A stretch of 64,000 bases of DNA from an uncultured Methanoregula sp. (GTDB lineage: Archaea; Halobacteriota; Methanomicrobia; Methanomicrobiales; Methanospirillaceae), in contig NZ_OY763919.1 in assembly GCF_963667735.1 (NCBI RefSeq), positions 186,001-250,000 of the forward strand, given 5' to 3'. A program made the translations under genes and the position numbers. Every line of letters starts with the position of its first letter. Positions within the stretch are counted from its first letter, which is position 1. Positions 8,123 through 18,489 of this stretch are shown piece by piece. A model generated the notes under the pieces. That model had not been told where the DNA came from. It made no database searches and was given only the letters and a program-made list of their open reading frames with translations.

Positions 8123-10051
8123 TCATCCAAGCCTCGCATGCAGCTGCTTGATCTGCTCCCGCAGGGCAATCGCCCGCTCGAAGTCGAGCCGCCCGGCCGC
8201 ATCCTGCATCTCTTTTTCAAGTTCGATGACCACGTTCGGGATCTCGTTCTTCGGCACATGCTTGGTATCGGTGATCTCGACTTCTTTCTCCTTGACCGGT
8301 TTTATGATGGTCTGCGGCACGATGTTGTGCTTTTTGTTGAACGCTACCTGCAGGGTGCGCCGCCGTTTCGTCTCGGCTATTGCCCGCTTCATGGAATCGG
8401 TCATGGTGTCGGCATAGAGCACCACTTTTGAGTTCACGTTCCGGGCTGCCCGGCCTATGATCTGGATTAAGCTCTTTGTGTCCCGGAGGAATCCTTCCTT
8501 GTCCGCATCCAGGATCCCGATGAACCCGACTTCGGGGATGTCGAGCCCTTCCCGGAGCAGGTTGATCCCGACCAGCACATCGAACTTGCCAAGCCGGAGC
8601 TCGCGGATGATCTCGGTGCGTTCAAGGGTCTGGATCTCGGAATGGAGATACCGGGTCTTGACGCCCCGGTCAGATAAAAATTCGGAGAGCTCCTCGGCGA
8701 GTTTCTTGGTGAGCGTGGTGATGAGGACCCGGTCGCCCCGCTCGATCGTCTTCTGCACTTCCCGGATAACATCGTCGGTCTGGCCTTCTATCGGCCGGAC
8801 TTCGACTTCGGGATCGATAAGCCCGGTCGGGCGGATGATCTGCTCGATCGCTTTCTTCGATTTCTTGAGCTCGTACTCCTGCGGGGTTGCCGAGACGAAG
8901 ATGACCGAGTTCATGTACTGCTCGAATTCGTGGAACTTCAGGGGCCGGTTGTCGTACGCGCTCGGGAGCCGGAAGCCATAGTCGATGAGCGACTTCTTCC
9001 GCGAGCGGTCTCCGTTGTACATCCCGTGGAGCTGGGGGATCATCTGGTGGCTCTCATCGATGATCATCAGGAAATCGTCTGGGAAATAATCGAGCAGGCA
9101 GTAGGGTTTCTCGCCTTCGCTCCGGCCATCGAAGTGCCGGGAATAGTTCTCGATGCCCTTGCAGGAGCCGGTCTCCTGGATCATCTCCAGGTCGTACCGG
9201 GTCCGCTGTTCGAGCCTGTACGATTCGACAAGACCGAGCGTGGGCAGAACTTCGGCAAGTTCATTCTGGATCGAGGCTATTGCTGCTGCCCGGGCACTCT
9301 CGGGCGTGACGAAATGCCGGGCCGGGTAGACATAGAAATATTTCAGCTGTTCTTTCCGGTTGCCGGTGTTCTTGTCCACTTCGCTGATCCGCTCGATCTC
9401 ATCGCCGAACATCTCGATCCGGATGATATCGTTGAAGTAACCGGGGATGATATCGATGGTGTCGCCTTTGACCCGGAACCGGCCCGGCATGAGTTCGAGA
9501 TCATTTCGCTCGAAGAGGATATCGAGGAGCCGGCTCATGATCTCGGTTCTTGATATCTTCTGGCCAACCGAGAGCTCAAAACCCATGTTCCGGAAATTCT
9601 CGGGGTTACCGAGACCGTAGATGCAGGAGACGGATGCAACCACGATCACGTCACGCCGATTCGAGAGCGAAGCCGTTGCAGAGAGACGGAGCATCTCGAT
9701 CTTGGGATTGATGGCCGAGTCTTTCTCGATATACTGGTCCTTGGCCGGGATGTAGGACTCGGGCTGGTAGTAATCGTAATAGGAGACGAAGTACTCGACC
9801 CGGTTGTTCGGGAAGAAGTCGCAGAATTCCGAATAGAGCTGGGCAGCCAGCGTCTTGTTGTGCGCAAGAACGAGCGTTGGCCGGTTGGCCGCCGCAATCA
9901 CGTTTGCCATCGTGAAGGTCTTGCCGGAGCCGGTGACACCGAGAAGCGTCTGGTACTGCTCGTCTCTCTCGAGCCCTTCGGTCAGTTGCCGGATCGCTTC
10001 CGGCTGGGAACCGGCCGGTGCAAAACCGGATACGAGCTGGAATTCTGTCAC
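8123..10051 (-). CDS. uvrB: excinuclease ABC subunit B
   Basis: DNA damage recognition subunit of nucleotide excision repair, 642 residues. It has Walker A GVTGSGKT at about 38-45, the beta-hairpin region YYDYYQPESYIP that opens the damaged duplex, the DESH Walker B motif, helicase motifs including GINLLREGLDIPE and QIIGRAARN, and a C-terminal UVR helix pair (IELEKEMQDAAGRLDFERA) that contacts UvrC. I chose the GTG at 10049-10051 (VTEFQL) because family similarity begins there and a TATA-like box sits 24-31 bases upstream; the 62 extra codons upstream look like shadow. UvrA and UvrC are not in the window. The family is bacterial in origin but common in methanogens. Confidence 0.96.
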   Translation of the reverse strand: MTEFQLVSGFAPAGSQPEAIRQLTEGLERDEQYQTLLGVTGSGKTFTMANVIAAANRPTLVLAHNKTLAAQLYSEFCDFFPNNRVEYFVSYYDYYQPESYIPAKDQYIEKDSAINPKIEMLRLSATASLSNRRDVIVVASVSCIYGLGNPENFRNMGFELSVGQKISRTEIMSRLLDILFERNDLELMPGRFRVKGDTIDIIPGYFNDIIRIEMFGDEIERISEVDKNTGNRKEQLKYFYVYPARHFVTPESARAAAIASIQNELAEVLPTLGLVESYRLEQRTRYDLEMIQETGSCKGIENYSRHFDGRSEGEKPYCLLDYFPDDFLMIIDESHQMIPQLHGMYNGDRSRKKSLIDYGFRLPSAYDNRPLKFHEFEQYMNSVIFVSATPQEYELKKSKKAIEQIIRPTGLIDPEVEVRPIEGQTDDVIREVQKTIERGDRVLITTLTKKLAEELSEFLSDRGVKTRYLHSEIQTLERTEIIRELRLGKFDVLVGINLLREGLDIPEVGFIGILDADKEGFLRDTKSLIQIIGRAARNVNSKVVLYADTMTDSMKRAIAETKRRRTLQVAFNKKHNIVPQTIIKPVKEKEVEITDTKHVPKNEIPNVVIELEKEMQDAAGRLDFERAIALREQIKQLHARLG

Positions 10052-10074
10052 GATGCATAGATCTTTGATTGTGA

Positions 10075-10082
10075 TATTAAAA
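10075..10082 (-). promoter_or_regulatory. TATA-like element for uvrB
   Basis: TTTTAATA, read on the minus strand, lies 24-31 bases before the uvrB GTG. This spacing would give a nearly leaderless transcript and supports the GTG start. Confidence 0.45.
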
Positions 10083-10275
10083 GGGATCGGGATGCGGCAG
10101 GAAAGTATAACGGGAACTGTCCTGTCCCGCATCGATCTGCTCGTGCGAGAATATCGCTTCAGATTTTCTCCTGTTACGATTACCGGCCGGTAATCGTTCC
10201 GGTGCGGAGGGTGAACTGAGATCATTCTCACCGACACTACCTGCTGAAGGCGTTCTGTCGGTTGCAGGATCTTCG

Positions 10276-10317
10276 TTCCATTGATGGAAGGAAGGTTCTT
10301 ACCAGCGAATATAAATA
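10276..10317 (+). promoter_or_regulatory. nif operon promoter with overlapping operator-like repeats
   Basis: A strong TATA box (TATAAATA, 10310-10317) precedes the nitrogenase operon. Just upstream is a perfect inverted repeat TTCCAT-TG-ATGGAA (10276-10289). Overlapping it is GGAA-N6-TTCT (10286-10299), one base off the GGAA-N6-TTCC site known for NrpR, the methanogen repressor of nitrogen genes. Both sites are on the upstream side of the TATA box. Whether NrpR or another factor uses them is inference. Confidence 0.55.
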
Positions 10318-10359
10318 TTTGCTAAAACAGAATGAATAGTGTAACAAAGAGGAGACTAC

Positions 10360-11558
<1,199 letters not shown>

Positions 11559-11597
11559 GGTGTACGAACAACGGACAGATCAATGGTGTGTGTGACA

Positions 11598-11924
11598 ATG
11601 TTACTGATAAGAGCAATCGTACGGCCGGAAAAGAAAGATGAAGTGCTTGCTGAACTCTCGGGCGCGGGATTCAATGCCGCAACCATGGTCGATGTTGTGG
11701 GTCGCGGAAAGCAGAAGGGCATCAAGATCGGGGGTATGGTCTATGACGAGATCCCCAAGATCCTCATCCTCATGGTGATCCCGGACGAGGAGAAAGAAAA
11801 AGTCGTGAAGATCATCCTTGGAACCGCCCGGACAGGAACCGACGGGACGTTTGGCGATGGCAAGATCTTCGTGAGCCCGGTTGAGGAAGCGTACACCATC
11901 TCGCGGAACAGCAAAGGCCTCTAG
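11598..11924 (+). CDS. nifI1: PII-family nitrogenase regulator NifI1
   Basis: GlnB/PII-like protein of 108 residues. Known NifI1-NifI2 pairs bind the MoFe protein and switch nitrogenase off when ammonium returns, relieved by 2-oxoglutarate and ATP. The core IRAIVRPEKKDEVL begins right after the chosen ATG at 11598; an earlier frame start at 11583 would add five residues and lacks a better site. The T-loop region GRGKQKGIKIGG and the C-terminal FGDGKIFVSPVEEAYTI motif are typical of NifI1. Its place between nifH and nifD is diagnostic of this control system. Confidence 0.93.
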   Translation: MLLIRAIVRPEKKDEVLAELSGAGFNAATMVDVVGRGKQKGIKIGGMVYDEIPKILILMVIPDEEKEKVVKIILGTARTGTDGTFGDGKIFVSPVEEAYTISRNSKGL

Positions 11925-11929
11925 AGGCG

Positions 11930-12355
11930 ATGGCAATGAAAGAGATCATGGCCATCGTGCGGATGAAAAAGACCGGCGCAACCAAAAAAGCCCTTGTCGC
12001 AACCGGCGTTGCCGGGTTCACTGCGGTAAAAGTGCTGGGCCGGGGAAAACTGGTCACCGATCCAAAGGAGCTCGACAAATGCAGGGAGAAACTCCTTGCC
12101 ATGGGACTCGATGACTTCAGCGATGCGGGAGATACCGAGAAACTGGTCACCAGTTTCCTGGACGGGTCCAGGTTCTTCCCGCGGCGTCTCTTCACGATCC
12201 TGGCGCACGATGACGACGTGCCCCGGATTGTCGAGGCAATAACAAAAGTAAACCGGACAGAGTACGGGATTGGCGACGGAACCATCTTTGTCCTGCCGGT
12301 TGAGGATGCGGTCCGGGTCAGAACCGGAGAAGCAGGAGAAGCAGCTATCTGGTGA
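11930..12355 (+). CDS. nifI2: PII-family nitrogenase regulator NifI2
   Basis: Second PII-like subunit, 141 residues, partner of NifI1 in post-translational control of nitrogenase. It shows the KEIMAIVRMKKTGATKKAL start, a long T-loop insertion at about 40-85, and the GDGTIFVLPVEDAVRVRTGE C terminus. It starts five bases after nifI1 ends; ATG codons at 11930 and 11936 are both possible, and the GAGGCG just before favours the second. nifD follows after 12 bases with a GGAGGTG ribosome binding site. Confidence 0.93.
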   Translation: MAMKEIMAIVRMKKTGATKKALVATGVAGFTAVKVLGRGKLVTDPKELDKCREKLLAMGLDDFSDAGDTEKLVTSFLDGSRFFPRRLFTILAHDDDVPRIVEAITKVNRTEYGIGDGTIFVLPVEDAVRVRTGEAGEAAIW

Positions 12356-12367
12356 GGAGGTGTCAGA

Positions 12368-13990
12368 ATGGCAGGAATCGATGTAACCATAGAGGAGATG
12401 CTCGAACCTTACCCGGATACCGTCAAGAAAAACCGGAAAAAGCATCTCATTGTAAAGAACGAGGCAGCGGAATGCTGCCCCCAGATCGAGGCGAACACGC
12501 GGACCATCCCCGGCATCATCTCGCAGCGCGGCTGTGCCTATGCCGGGTGCAAAGGTGTCGTGGTCGGCCCCATCAAGGACATGATCACCATCACCCACGG
12601 CCCGGTCGGCTGCGGGTACTACAGCTGGGGCACCCGCCGGAACAAGGCGCGGGCGAATGACACGACCCCAAAAGACAAGGTCTACTCCCAGCTCTGCTTC
12701 ACGACCGACATGCAGGAGCCCGACATCGTCTTTGGCGGCGAGAAGAAACTCGCAAAGATGATCGACGAGGTCGTCGCGACCTTCCATCCCAGGGCCATCA
12801 ACATCTGCGCAACCTGCCCGGTCGGTCTCATCGGGGACGATATCAACGCGGTTGCAAAAGCAGCCGAAGAACGGCACGGGATCCAGGTCCTTAGCTATAA
12901 CTGCGAGGGCTACAAAGGGGTCAGCCAGTCGGCAGGCCACCATATCGCGAACAACAATCTCATGGAGAAAGTGATAGGCACCGGTACCGAGAGAAAACCT
13001 GGGAAACATGTCATCAACATCCTGGGCGAGTACAACATCGGCGGCGACGGCTGGGAACTGGAGCGGATCTTAAAAGAGATCGGCTACACGGTCAACTGCG
13101 TCCTCACCGGGGATTCGAGTTATCTCGATATCAAGAACCTGCACCTGGCCGATCTCAACCTCGTGCAGTGCCACCGCTCGATCAACTACATTGCAGAGAT
13201 GATGGAGACAAAGTACGGCACGCCGTGGCTCAAGGTCAACTTCATCGGTATCGATTCAACAAACCAGTCGCTCCGGCAGATGGCAAGATGCTTCGGAGAC
13301 GAAGAACTGGAGAAACAGACCGAGATTGTGATCGAACGCGAGACCGCCCGGGTCCTGCCCGCCATGGAGCAGTACCGCAAGATCTGCACGGGCAAGACAG
13401 CGTTTGCGATTGTCGGAGGCTCCCGGAGCCACCACTACCAGTACCTGCTCCGCGACCTCGGTATGGAGATGATAATCGCCGGCTACGAGTTCGCCCACCG
13501 CGACGACTACGAAGGCCGTCAGGTCATCCCCACCATCAAGAGCGACGCGGACAGTAAAAATATCCCCGAACTCCACCTCACCGCTGATGAGAAAATGTAC
13601 CGGGAAGCCCATGTCCACCTCAACCTCTCGAAAGAGAAGTTCGAGGAACTCAAGAGCCAGGTGCCGCTCAACTACTATGAAGGCATCTACCCGAACATGA
13701 AAGACGGCCAGGTCATCATCGACGACGCCAACCACCACGAGGTCGAAGTGCTGATAAAAACAGCAAAACCCGACCTCTTCCTCTCCGGCGTCCGGGACAA
13801 GTACATTGTCCACAAGATGGGAGTTGCCTCCAAACAGCTCCATGCCTATGACTACAGCGGGCCGTACGCCGGTTACAACGGGGCGCTCAACTTTGCCCGC
13901 GACGTGGCAAATGCCCTGACAACCCCGGCCTGGAACCTGATCGTACCCCCCTGGGAACAAAAAATTGAAGGAAGTGAGAACAATGCTTGA
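12368..13990 (+). CDS. nifD: nitrogenase molybdenum-iron protein alpha chain NifD
   Basis: Catalytic alpha subunit of molybdenum nitrogenase, 540 residues. P-cluster ligands are Cys56 (in QRGCAYAGC), Cys82 (in GPVGCGYY) and Cys150 (in TCPVGLIGDD). The FeMo-cofactor ligands are Cys268 (in NLVQCHRSINY) and His492 (in LHAYDYSGPY). The protein is about 50 residues longer than the Azotobacter form, the extra sequence lying near 385-440, which is usual in methanogen and clostridial NifD. A second cysteine (Cys61) sits five residues after Cys56 where Azotobacter has serine. All cofactor ligands are present and no vnfG/anfG gene is nearby, so the enzyme is molybdenum type. Confidence 0.97.
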   Translation: MAGIDVTIEEMLEPYPDTVKKNRKKHLIVKNEAAECCPQIEANTRTIPGIISQRGCAYAGCKGVVVGPIKDMITITHGPVGCGYYSWGTRRNKARANDTTPKDKVYSQLCFTTDMQEPDIVFGGEKKLAKMIDEVVATFHPRAINICATCPVGLIGDDINAVAKAAEERHGIQVLSYNCEGYKGVSQSAGHHIANNNLMEKVIGTGTERKPGKHVINILGEYNIGGDGWELERILKEIGYTVNCVLTGDSSYLDIKNLHLADLNLVQCHRSINYIAEMMETKYGTPWLKVNFIGIDSTNQSLRQMARCFGDEELEKQTEIVIERETARVLPAMEQYRKICTGKTAFAIVGGSRSHHYQYLLRDLGMEMIIAGYEFAHRDDYEGRQVIPTIKSDADSKNIPELHLTADEKMYREAHVHLNLSKEKFEELKSQVPLNYYEGIYPNMKDGQVIIDDANHHEVEVLIKTAKPDLFLSGVRDKYIVHKMGVASKQLHAYDYSGPYAGYNGALNFARDVANALTTPAWNLIVPPWEQKIEGSENNA

Positions 13991-15347
13991 ATGTATCCCG
14001 GAGAATGCAGCCGGACACACGACCGGCAAGATCAACCCGGCAAAAACCTGCCAGCCGATCGGCGCCATGTATGCTGCGCTCGGTATCCACGGGTGCCTGC
14101 CCCACAGCCACGGCTCGCAGGGCTGCTGCGCGTACCACCGGATGCACCTGACCCGGCATTTCCGGGACCCGGTGCTGGCCTCATCGAGCTCGTTTACCGA
14201 AGGAGCTTCCGTCTTCGGCGGGGCAGCGAACCTCAAGACCTCGATAAAAAACATCTTCAAGATCTACAATCCCGAGATAATAGCTGTCCACACCACCTGC
14301 CTCTCGGAGACCATCGGCGACGACATCCCCAACATCATCAAACAGTCCGAGATTCCTGAAGGAAAAGTCGTCATCCACATCAACACCCCGAGTTACCAGG
14401 GCTCCCATATCACCGGTTTCTCCGGCATGTGCAAAGCCATGGTCTCGTACCTGGCCCAGAATGACGGCACGCAGAAAGATCAGGTCAACATCCTGCCGGG
14501 ATTTGTCAACCCCGGCGATATGCGGGAGATCCGGAGGATCGTGGGAGATCTCGGAATTAAAATGATCATGTTCCCGGACACCTCCGGTGTCCTCGACACC
14601 CCTCTGACCAGCAAGTATCAGATGTATCCCGAGGGCGGCGCAACGATTGATGAGATCCGCGATTCCGGCAACTCGGCCCTGACCATCGCCCTCGGGTCGT
14701 TTGCCTCGAACGATGCAGCCGAAGTCCTGCAGGAGAAATGCGGTGTCACCGGTATCCCGCTCAAACTGCCCATAGGTCTCAAAGCAACGGACGACTTCAT
14801 CATGGCCCTCAAAAACTGGTTCGGCGTCGAGGTCAAAAAGTCCCTCACGATCGAGCGCGGCCAGGTAGTCGATACGCTGATCGACACCCACTTCCACTAC
14901 CAGGGAAAGAGCGTTGCCATCTTCGGCGACCCCGACCACGTGATCGCACTCACCGAATTCGTGCTCACTATGGGCATGGTCCCGAAATACGTCCTGACCG
15001 GTACCCCGGGTAAAGCATTCGAACCGGAAATCCGGAAGATGCTCGAAGAAGCAGGTATCACCGGCGCGAAAGTCAAAGCGGAAGGCGATCTCTTCGAGCT
15101 CCACCAGTGGATCAAGGAAGAGAAAGTCGATCTTTTGATCGGCACAAGCTATGGCAAGTACATTGCCCGGGCCGAGGACATCCCGCTTGTCCGGGTCGGC
15201 TTTCCCGTTCTGGACCGGGCAGTCCACCCCCTGATGCCCGTGGTCGGGTACCGGGGATGCCTGCGCCTGATAGAGCAGATCTCAAATGCTCTCCTGGAAC
15301 GGCGGGACCGCGACTGCCTTGACGAGGACTACGAACTGGTATTGTAA
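13983..15347 (+). CDS. nifK: nitrogenase molybdenum-iron protein beta chain NifK
   Basis: Beta subunit of the MoFe protein, 454 residues. P-cluster ligands are Cys23 (in AKTCQPIGA), Cys48 (in GSQGCCAYH) and Cys106 (in TTCLSETIGDD). The N-terminal extension of about 50 residues seen in Azotobacter is absent, as in other methanogens. The ATG at 13983 has a GGAAGTGAG site and overlaps nifD by 8 bases, so alpha and beta chains are translationally coupled. An 18-base longer frame start inside nifD is less likely. Confidence 0.96.
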   Translation: MLECIPENAAGHTTGKINPAKTCQPIGAMYAALGIHGCLPHSHGSQGCCAYHRMHLTRHFRDPVLASSSSFTEGASVFGGAANLKTSIKNIFKIYNPEIIAVHTTCLSETIGDDIPNIIKQSEIPEGKVVIHINTPSYQGSHITGFSGMCKAMVSYLAQNDGTQKDQVNILPGFVNPGDMREIRRIVGDLGIKMIMFPDTSGVLDTPLTSKYQMYPEGGATIDEIRDSGNSALTIALGSFASNDAAEVLQEKCGVTGIPLKLPIGLKATDDFIMALKNWFGVEVKKSLTIERGQVVDTLIDTHFHYQGKSVAIFGDPDHVIALTEFVLTMGMVPKYVLTGTPGKAFEPEIRKMLEEAGITGAKVKAEGDLFELHQWIKEEKVDLLIGTSYGKYIARAEDIPLVRVGFPVLDRAVHPLMPVVGYRGCLRLIEQISNALLERRDRDCLDEDYELVL

Positions 15348-15388
15348 AAAAAATTATCAGCAAAAACAAGTTTGACGGAGGAAACGAG

Positions 15389-16774
15389 ATGGAGGATAGT
15401 TGTACCCTGCCGGCAGCACAACCGGCGGCCTGCATCAGCGAACGCGAACAGTCCATCATCACCGCAGGCAAGAGCAAGACCGCTATCCACTGCGCAGACG
15501 ACAGCCTGGCCGGCTCGGTGAGCCAGCGGGCCTGCGTCTTCTGCGGGGCCCGGGTGGTCCTGAACCCGGTAACGGACGCGGCCCACCTGGTCCACGGCCC
15601 GATAGGCTGCGCCACGTACACCTGGGATATCCGGGGCAGCCTCTCAAGCGGCCCCGAGATGTACCGCAACAGCTTCTCGACCGACATGAAGGAACGCGAT
15701 GTGGTCTTTGGCGGCGAGAAGAAACTGGCCACCTGTATCGACGAGATCGTGGAGAAGTACCACCCGCCGGCCATCTTCGTGTATGCAACCTGCGTCACCG
15801 GCATGATCGGCGACGATATCGTGGCCGTCTGCAAAGAAGCCTCACGCCACCATGCGATCGATGTGATTCCCGTTGAGTCGAGCGGCTTCATCTCCGGCAA
15901 CAAAGTGGTCGGGTACCGGGCCGCTGCCGTTGCCCTGATGAAACTCATCACGCCAAAGGATGGCGAACAGGTCGAGAAGACCCGGAAGCTCAACTTCCTC
16001 GGGGAGTACAATCTCGGCGGCGAGACCTGGCTTACCAAACGCTACCTCCGGGAGATGGGAATTGAGATCAATGTCGCATTTACCGGCGACTCAACCGTTG
16101 CAGCGCTCAAACAGGCGCCCGGCGCGTGCTTGAACCTGGTCCAGTGCACCGGGTCCATGCACTGGGTGGCCATGCAGCTCGAAAAGACCTTTGGCACTCC
16201 ATTCATGGACGTCAACTTCTTCGGGGCGGAGAACACCGCAGAGAGCCTCAGGAAGATCGCCCGGTTCTATGATGACCCGGAGATAACGGAGCGGACCGAA
16301 GCCCTCATCGAGCGGGAGATGGCGAAAATCCGGCCGGAGATCGAACGCTACCGCGGGAAACTTGCCGGCAAACGGGCAGCGATCTACGTGGGCGGGGCTT
16401 ACAAGGCAGTTGCCATCATCCGGCAGCTCCGCGAGCTCGGGATGGAGATCGTAATCACCGGCACCCAGACCGGCAAGAAAGAAGAGTATGCAACCATCAG
16501 CGGGATGCTTGATGAAGGCGCAATCGTGGTCGACGACGCAAACCCGGCCGAGATCGAGCGCTTCCTCTTAGAGAAGAAAGTCGATGTCATGGCCGGCGGG
16601 GTCAAGGAGCGGGTGCTTGCCTACAAACTGGGCATCGGCTTTGTTGACCACAACCATGACCGGAAGGAATGCCTTGCCGGTTTCGAGGGAGCCGTCACGT
16701 TTGCCCGCGAGGTGTATGTAACCACGTGTTCACCGGTCTGGAAACACCTGCGGCCCGAAGCCGGGGGTGCATGA
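15389..16774 (+). CDS. nifE: FeMo-cofactor scaffold subunit NifE
   Basis: NifE forms with NifN the NifEN scaffold on which the NifB-derived cluster is matured to FeMo-cofactor. The protein has 461 residues and resembles NifD: RACVFCGARVVLNPV, HGPIGCATYTW, and YATCVTGMIGDDI hold the bridging cysteines, and NLVQCTGSMHW aligns with the FeMo-co cysteine region of NifD. The cofactor histidine region of NifD is replaced (FVDHNHDRKECLAGFEGAV), as expected for a scaffold. The stop overlaps the nifN start (ATGA). Confidence 0.95.
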   Translation: MEDSCTLPAAQPAACISEREQSIITAGKSKTAIHCADDSLAGSVSQRACVFCGARVVLNPVTDAAHLVHGPIGCATYTWDIRGSLSSGPEMYRNSFSTDMKERDVVFGGEKKLATCIDEIVEKYHPPAIFVYATCVTGMIGDDIVAVCKEASRHHAIDVIPVESSGFISGNKVVGYRAAAVALMKLITPKDGEQVEKTRKLNFLGEYNLGGETWLTKRYLREMGIEINVAFTGDSTVAALKQAPGACLNLVQCTGSMHWVAMQLEKTFGTPFMDVNFFGAENTAESLRKIARFYDDPEITERTEALIEREMAKIRPEIERYRGKLAGKRAAIYVGGAYKAVAIIRQLRELGMEIVITGTQTGKKEEYATISGMLDEGAIVVDDANPAEIERFLLEKKVDVMAGGVKERVLAYKLGIGFVDHNHDRKECLAGFEGAVTFAREVYVTTCSPVWKHLRPEAGGA

Positions 16775-18165
16775 TGGCGCCCGTCCGGACTGCCGGCAGT
16801 GTCCGGCAGGTGAACGAGAACCAGTGCCAGCAGTGCATGCCGCTTGGCGGAGTTATCGCGTTCAAAGGGATCGCGGGAGCAATGGCGCTCGTCCACGGTT
16901 CACAGGGCTGCAGTACCTACATGAGACTGACAAATGTCGAGCATTACAACGAGCCGGTGGATATCGCGTCCTCGTCCTTGAACGAGAAACAGACCATCCA
17001 TGGCGGCGAGGCGAACCTGAAAAAAGCGCTCGACAATGTGAGCCGGGTCTATGCCCCGTCCGTGATCGGCGTCCTGACCACCTGTCTTGCCGAGACCATG
17101 GGCGAGGATCTCGACCGGATCATCAGGGATTACAAGAACGAGCGGGGTCCGGCCGGTGCCGATATCATACCGGTGCCCACGCCCAGCTACAGCGGCAGCC
17201 ACACGGAAGGGTTCTGGGCGGCAACAAAAGCCATCATCGCCCATTACGCCCGGCCAACGGAGCCGCACCGGCGGATCAATGTCATCATCCCGCACATCAG
17301 CCCTGCCGATATCCGGGAGATCAAACGGATCCTCTCGCTCATGGGGCTCGCGTACACCCTCATTCCGGATTACTCGATGACGCTCGACCGGCCGTATGGC
17401 GGGAAATACCAGAAGATCCCGACGGGGGGCACCCAGCCGGCGGAGATCGCAGCCATGTCAGGAGCGCCGCTCACGATCCAGTTCGGGGAGACCTGCCCGG
17501 ACGAACTCTCACCGGGGCTCTGGCTCCAGCAGGAGTACGGCGTCCCGCTCGCAAACCTGCCCCTGCCCATCGGGCTCCAAGCAACCGATCGTCTCATGGA
17601 ACTCCTGCAGAAACTCAGCGGGCGGAGCCTGCCTGAATCTCTCGCAACCGAACGCGGCTGGCTTCTCGACGGGATGGCGGATGCCCATAAGTACAATGCG
17701 GAAGGCAGGCCGGTCATCTACGGCGAACCGGAACTCGTGTACGCCATGACCCGGGTCTGCACCGAAAATGGTGCGGACCCAAGGGTCATTGCCAGCGGGA
17801 CCCGGAACAGCCGGCTTTCCCTCTGCCTTGAACCGCTCCTCGCGGGGCTGGATGAGCAGCCGGTCCTCCTTGAAGAGACGGATTTTGCAACGATTGAGAG
17901 TGCGGCCTTAAAAACAGGAGCAAATATCGCGATCGGCCATTCGGGCGGGAAGTTCTTGACCGAGCGGCACAGCATCCCGCTTGTCCGCATAGGTTTTCCC
18001 GTCCACGACCGGATCGGGGGCCAGCGGATCCTCTCGGCCGGTTACGCGGGTACGCTCGCCCTCATCGACCGGCTTACGAACACCCTGCTGGAAGCCAAGT
18101 ATGCCACATACCGCCAGCTCCGCAGGGAAGAGATGAACACTATTCACGTTACGGAAGGTATCTGA
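16771..18165 (+). CDS. nifN: FeMo-cofactor scaffold subunit NifN
   Basis: NifN, 464 residues, partner of NifE and a NifK paralogue. The N terminus has NENQCQQCMPLGG and HGSQGCSTYMR, and TTCLAETMGEDL aligns with the third P-cluster cysteine region. The start is the ATG at 16771, which shares bases with the nifE stop (ATGA); GGGGTG just before it is the ribosome binding site. A second ATG follows at once at 16774. The longer upstream frame is shadow of nifE. No nifB, nifX or nifV follows in this window, so cofactor synthesis depends on genes elsewhere. Confidence 0.95.
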   Translation: MMAPVRTAGSVRQVNENQCQQCMPLGGVIAFKGIAGAMALVHGSQGCSTYMRLTNVEHYNEPVDIASSSLNEKQTIHGGEANLKKALDNVSRVYAPSVIGVLTTCLAETMGEDLDRIIRDYKNERGPAGADIIPVPTPSYSGSHTEGFWAATKAIIAHYARPTEPHRRINVIIPHISPADIREIKRILSLMGLAYTLIPDYSMTLDRPYGGKYQKIPTGGTQPAEIAAMSGAPLTIQFGETCPDELSPGLWLQQEYGVPLANLPLPIGLQATDRLMELLQKLSGRSLPESLATERGWLLDGMADAHKYNAEGRPVIYGEPELVYAMTRVCTENGADPRVIASGTRNSRLSLCLEPLLAGLDEQPVLLEETDFATIESAALKTGANIAIGHSGGKFLTERHSIPLVRIGFPVHDRIGGQRILSAGYAGTLALIDRLTNTLLEAKYATYRQLRREEMNTIHVTEGI

Positions 18166-18166
18166 A

Positions 18167-18475
18167 ATGCAAAAACCGAAGTATCACATTTTCGTCTGCA
18201 CCAGCTCCCGGGCCAACGGGCAGCAGAAAGGGTTCTGCCATGCCAAGACCAGTGTCGAGGTCATGGCAAAATTCATGGAAGAGATAGAAGAACGCGACAT
18301 CGGCGGTGAGGTCTTCCTCTCCAATACCGGTTGCTTTGGCATCTGCGAGAAAGGCCCCGTTGTCGTAGTCTACCCCGACAATGTCTGGTACGGGTCGGTG
18401 ACGCCCGATGACGTGGCCGAGATCCTCGACCAGCACATCGAAGGCGGGACACCGGTGGAACGCCTTACCCTGTGA
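18167..18475 (+). CDS. thioredoxin-fold [2Fe-2S] ferredoxin
   Basis: Small redox protein of 102 residues with the ligand pattern of thioredoxin-like ferredoxins (Shethna protein type): Cys11, Cys24, Cys56 and Cys60, the last two spaced C-x3-C. It begins one base after the nifN stop and is clearly part of the nif operon. In Azotobacter, Shethna proteins are linked to nitrogenase protection and electron transfer, so a role beside nitrogenase is likely. The exact partner cannot be told from sequence. Confidence 0.87.
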   Translation: MQKPKYHIFVCTSSRANGQQKGFCHAKTSVEVMAKFMEEIEERDIGGEVFLSNTGCFGICEKGPVVVVYPDNVWYGSVTPDDVAEILDQHIEGGTPVERLTL

Positions 18476-18489
18476 GGGCAGGAGCTATC

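Noticed and set aside
7717-8151. A 144-codon frame over the hairpin block
   Set aside because: It runs through three perfect hairpins and into uvrB, has no motif and odd composition.
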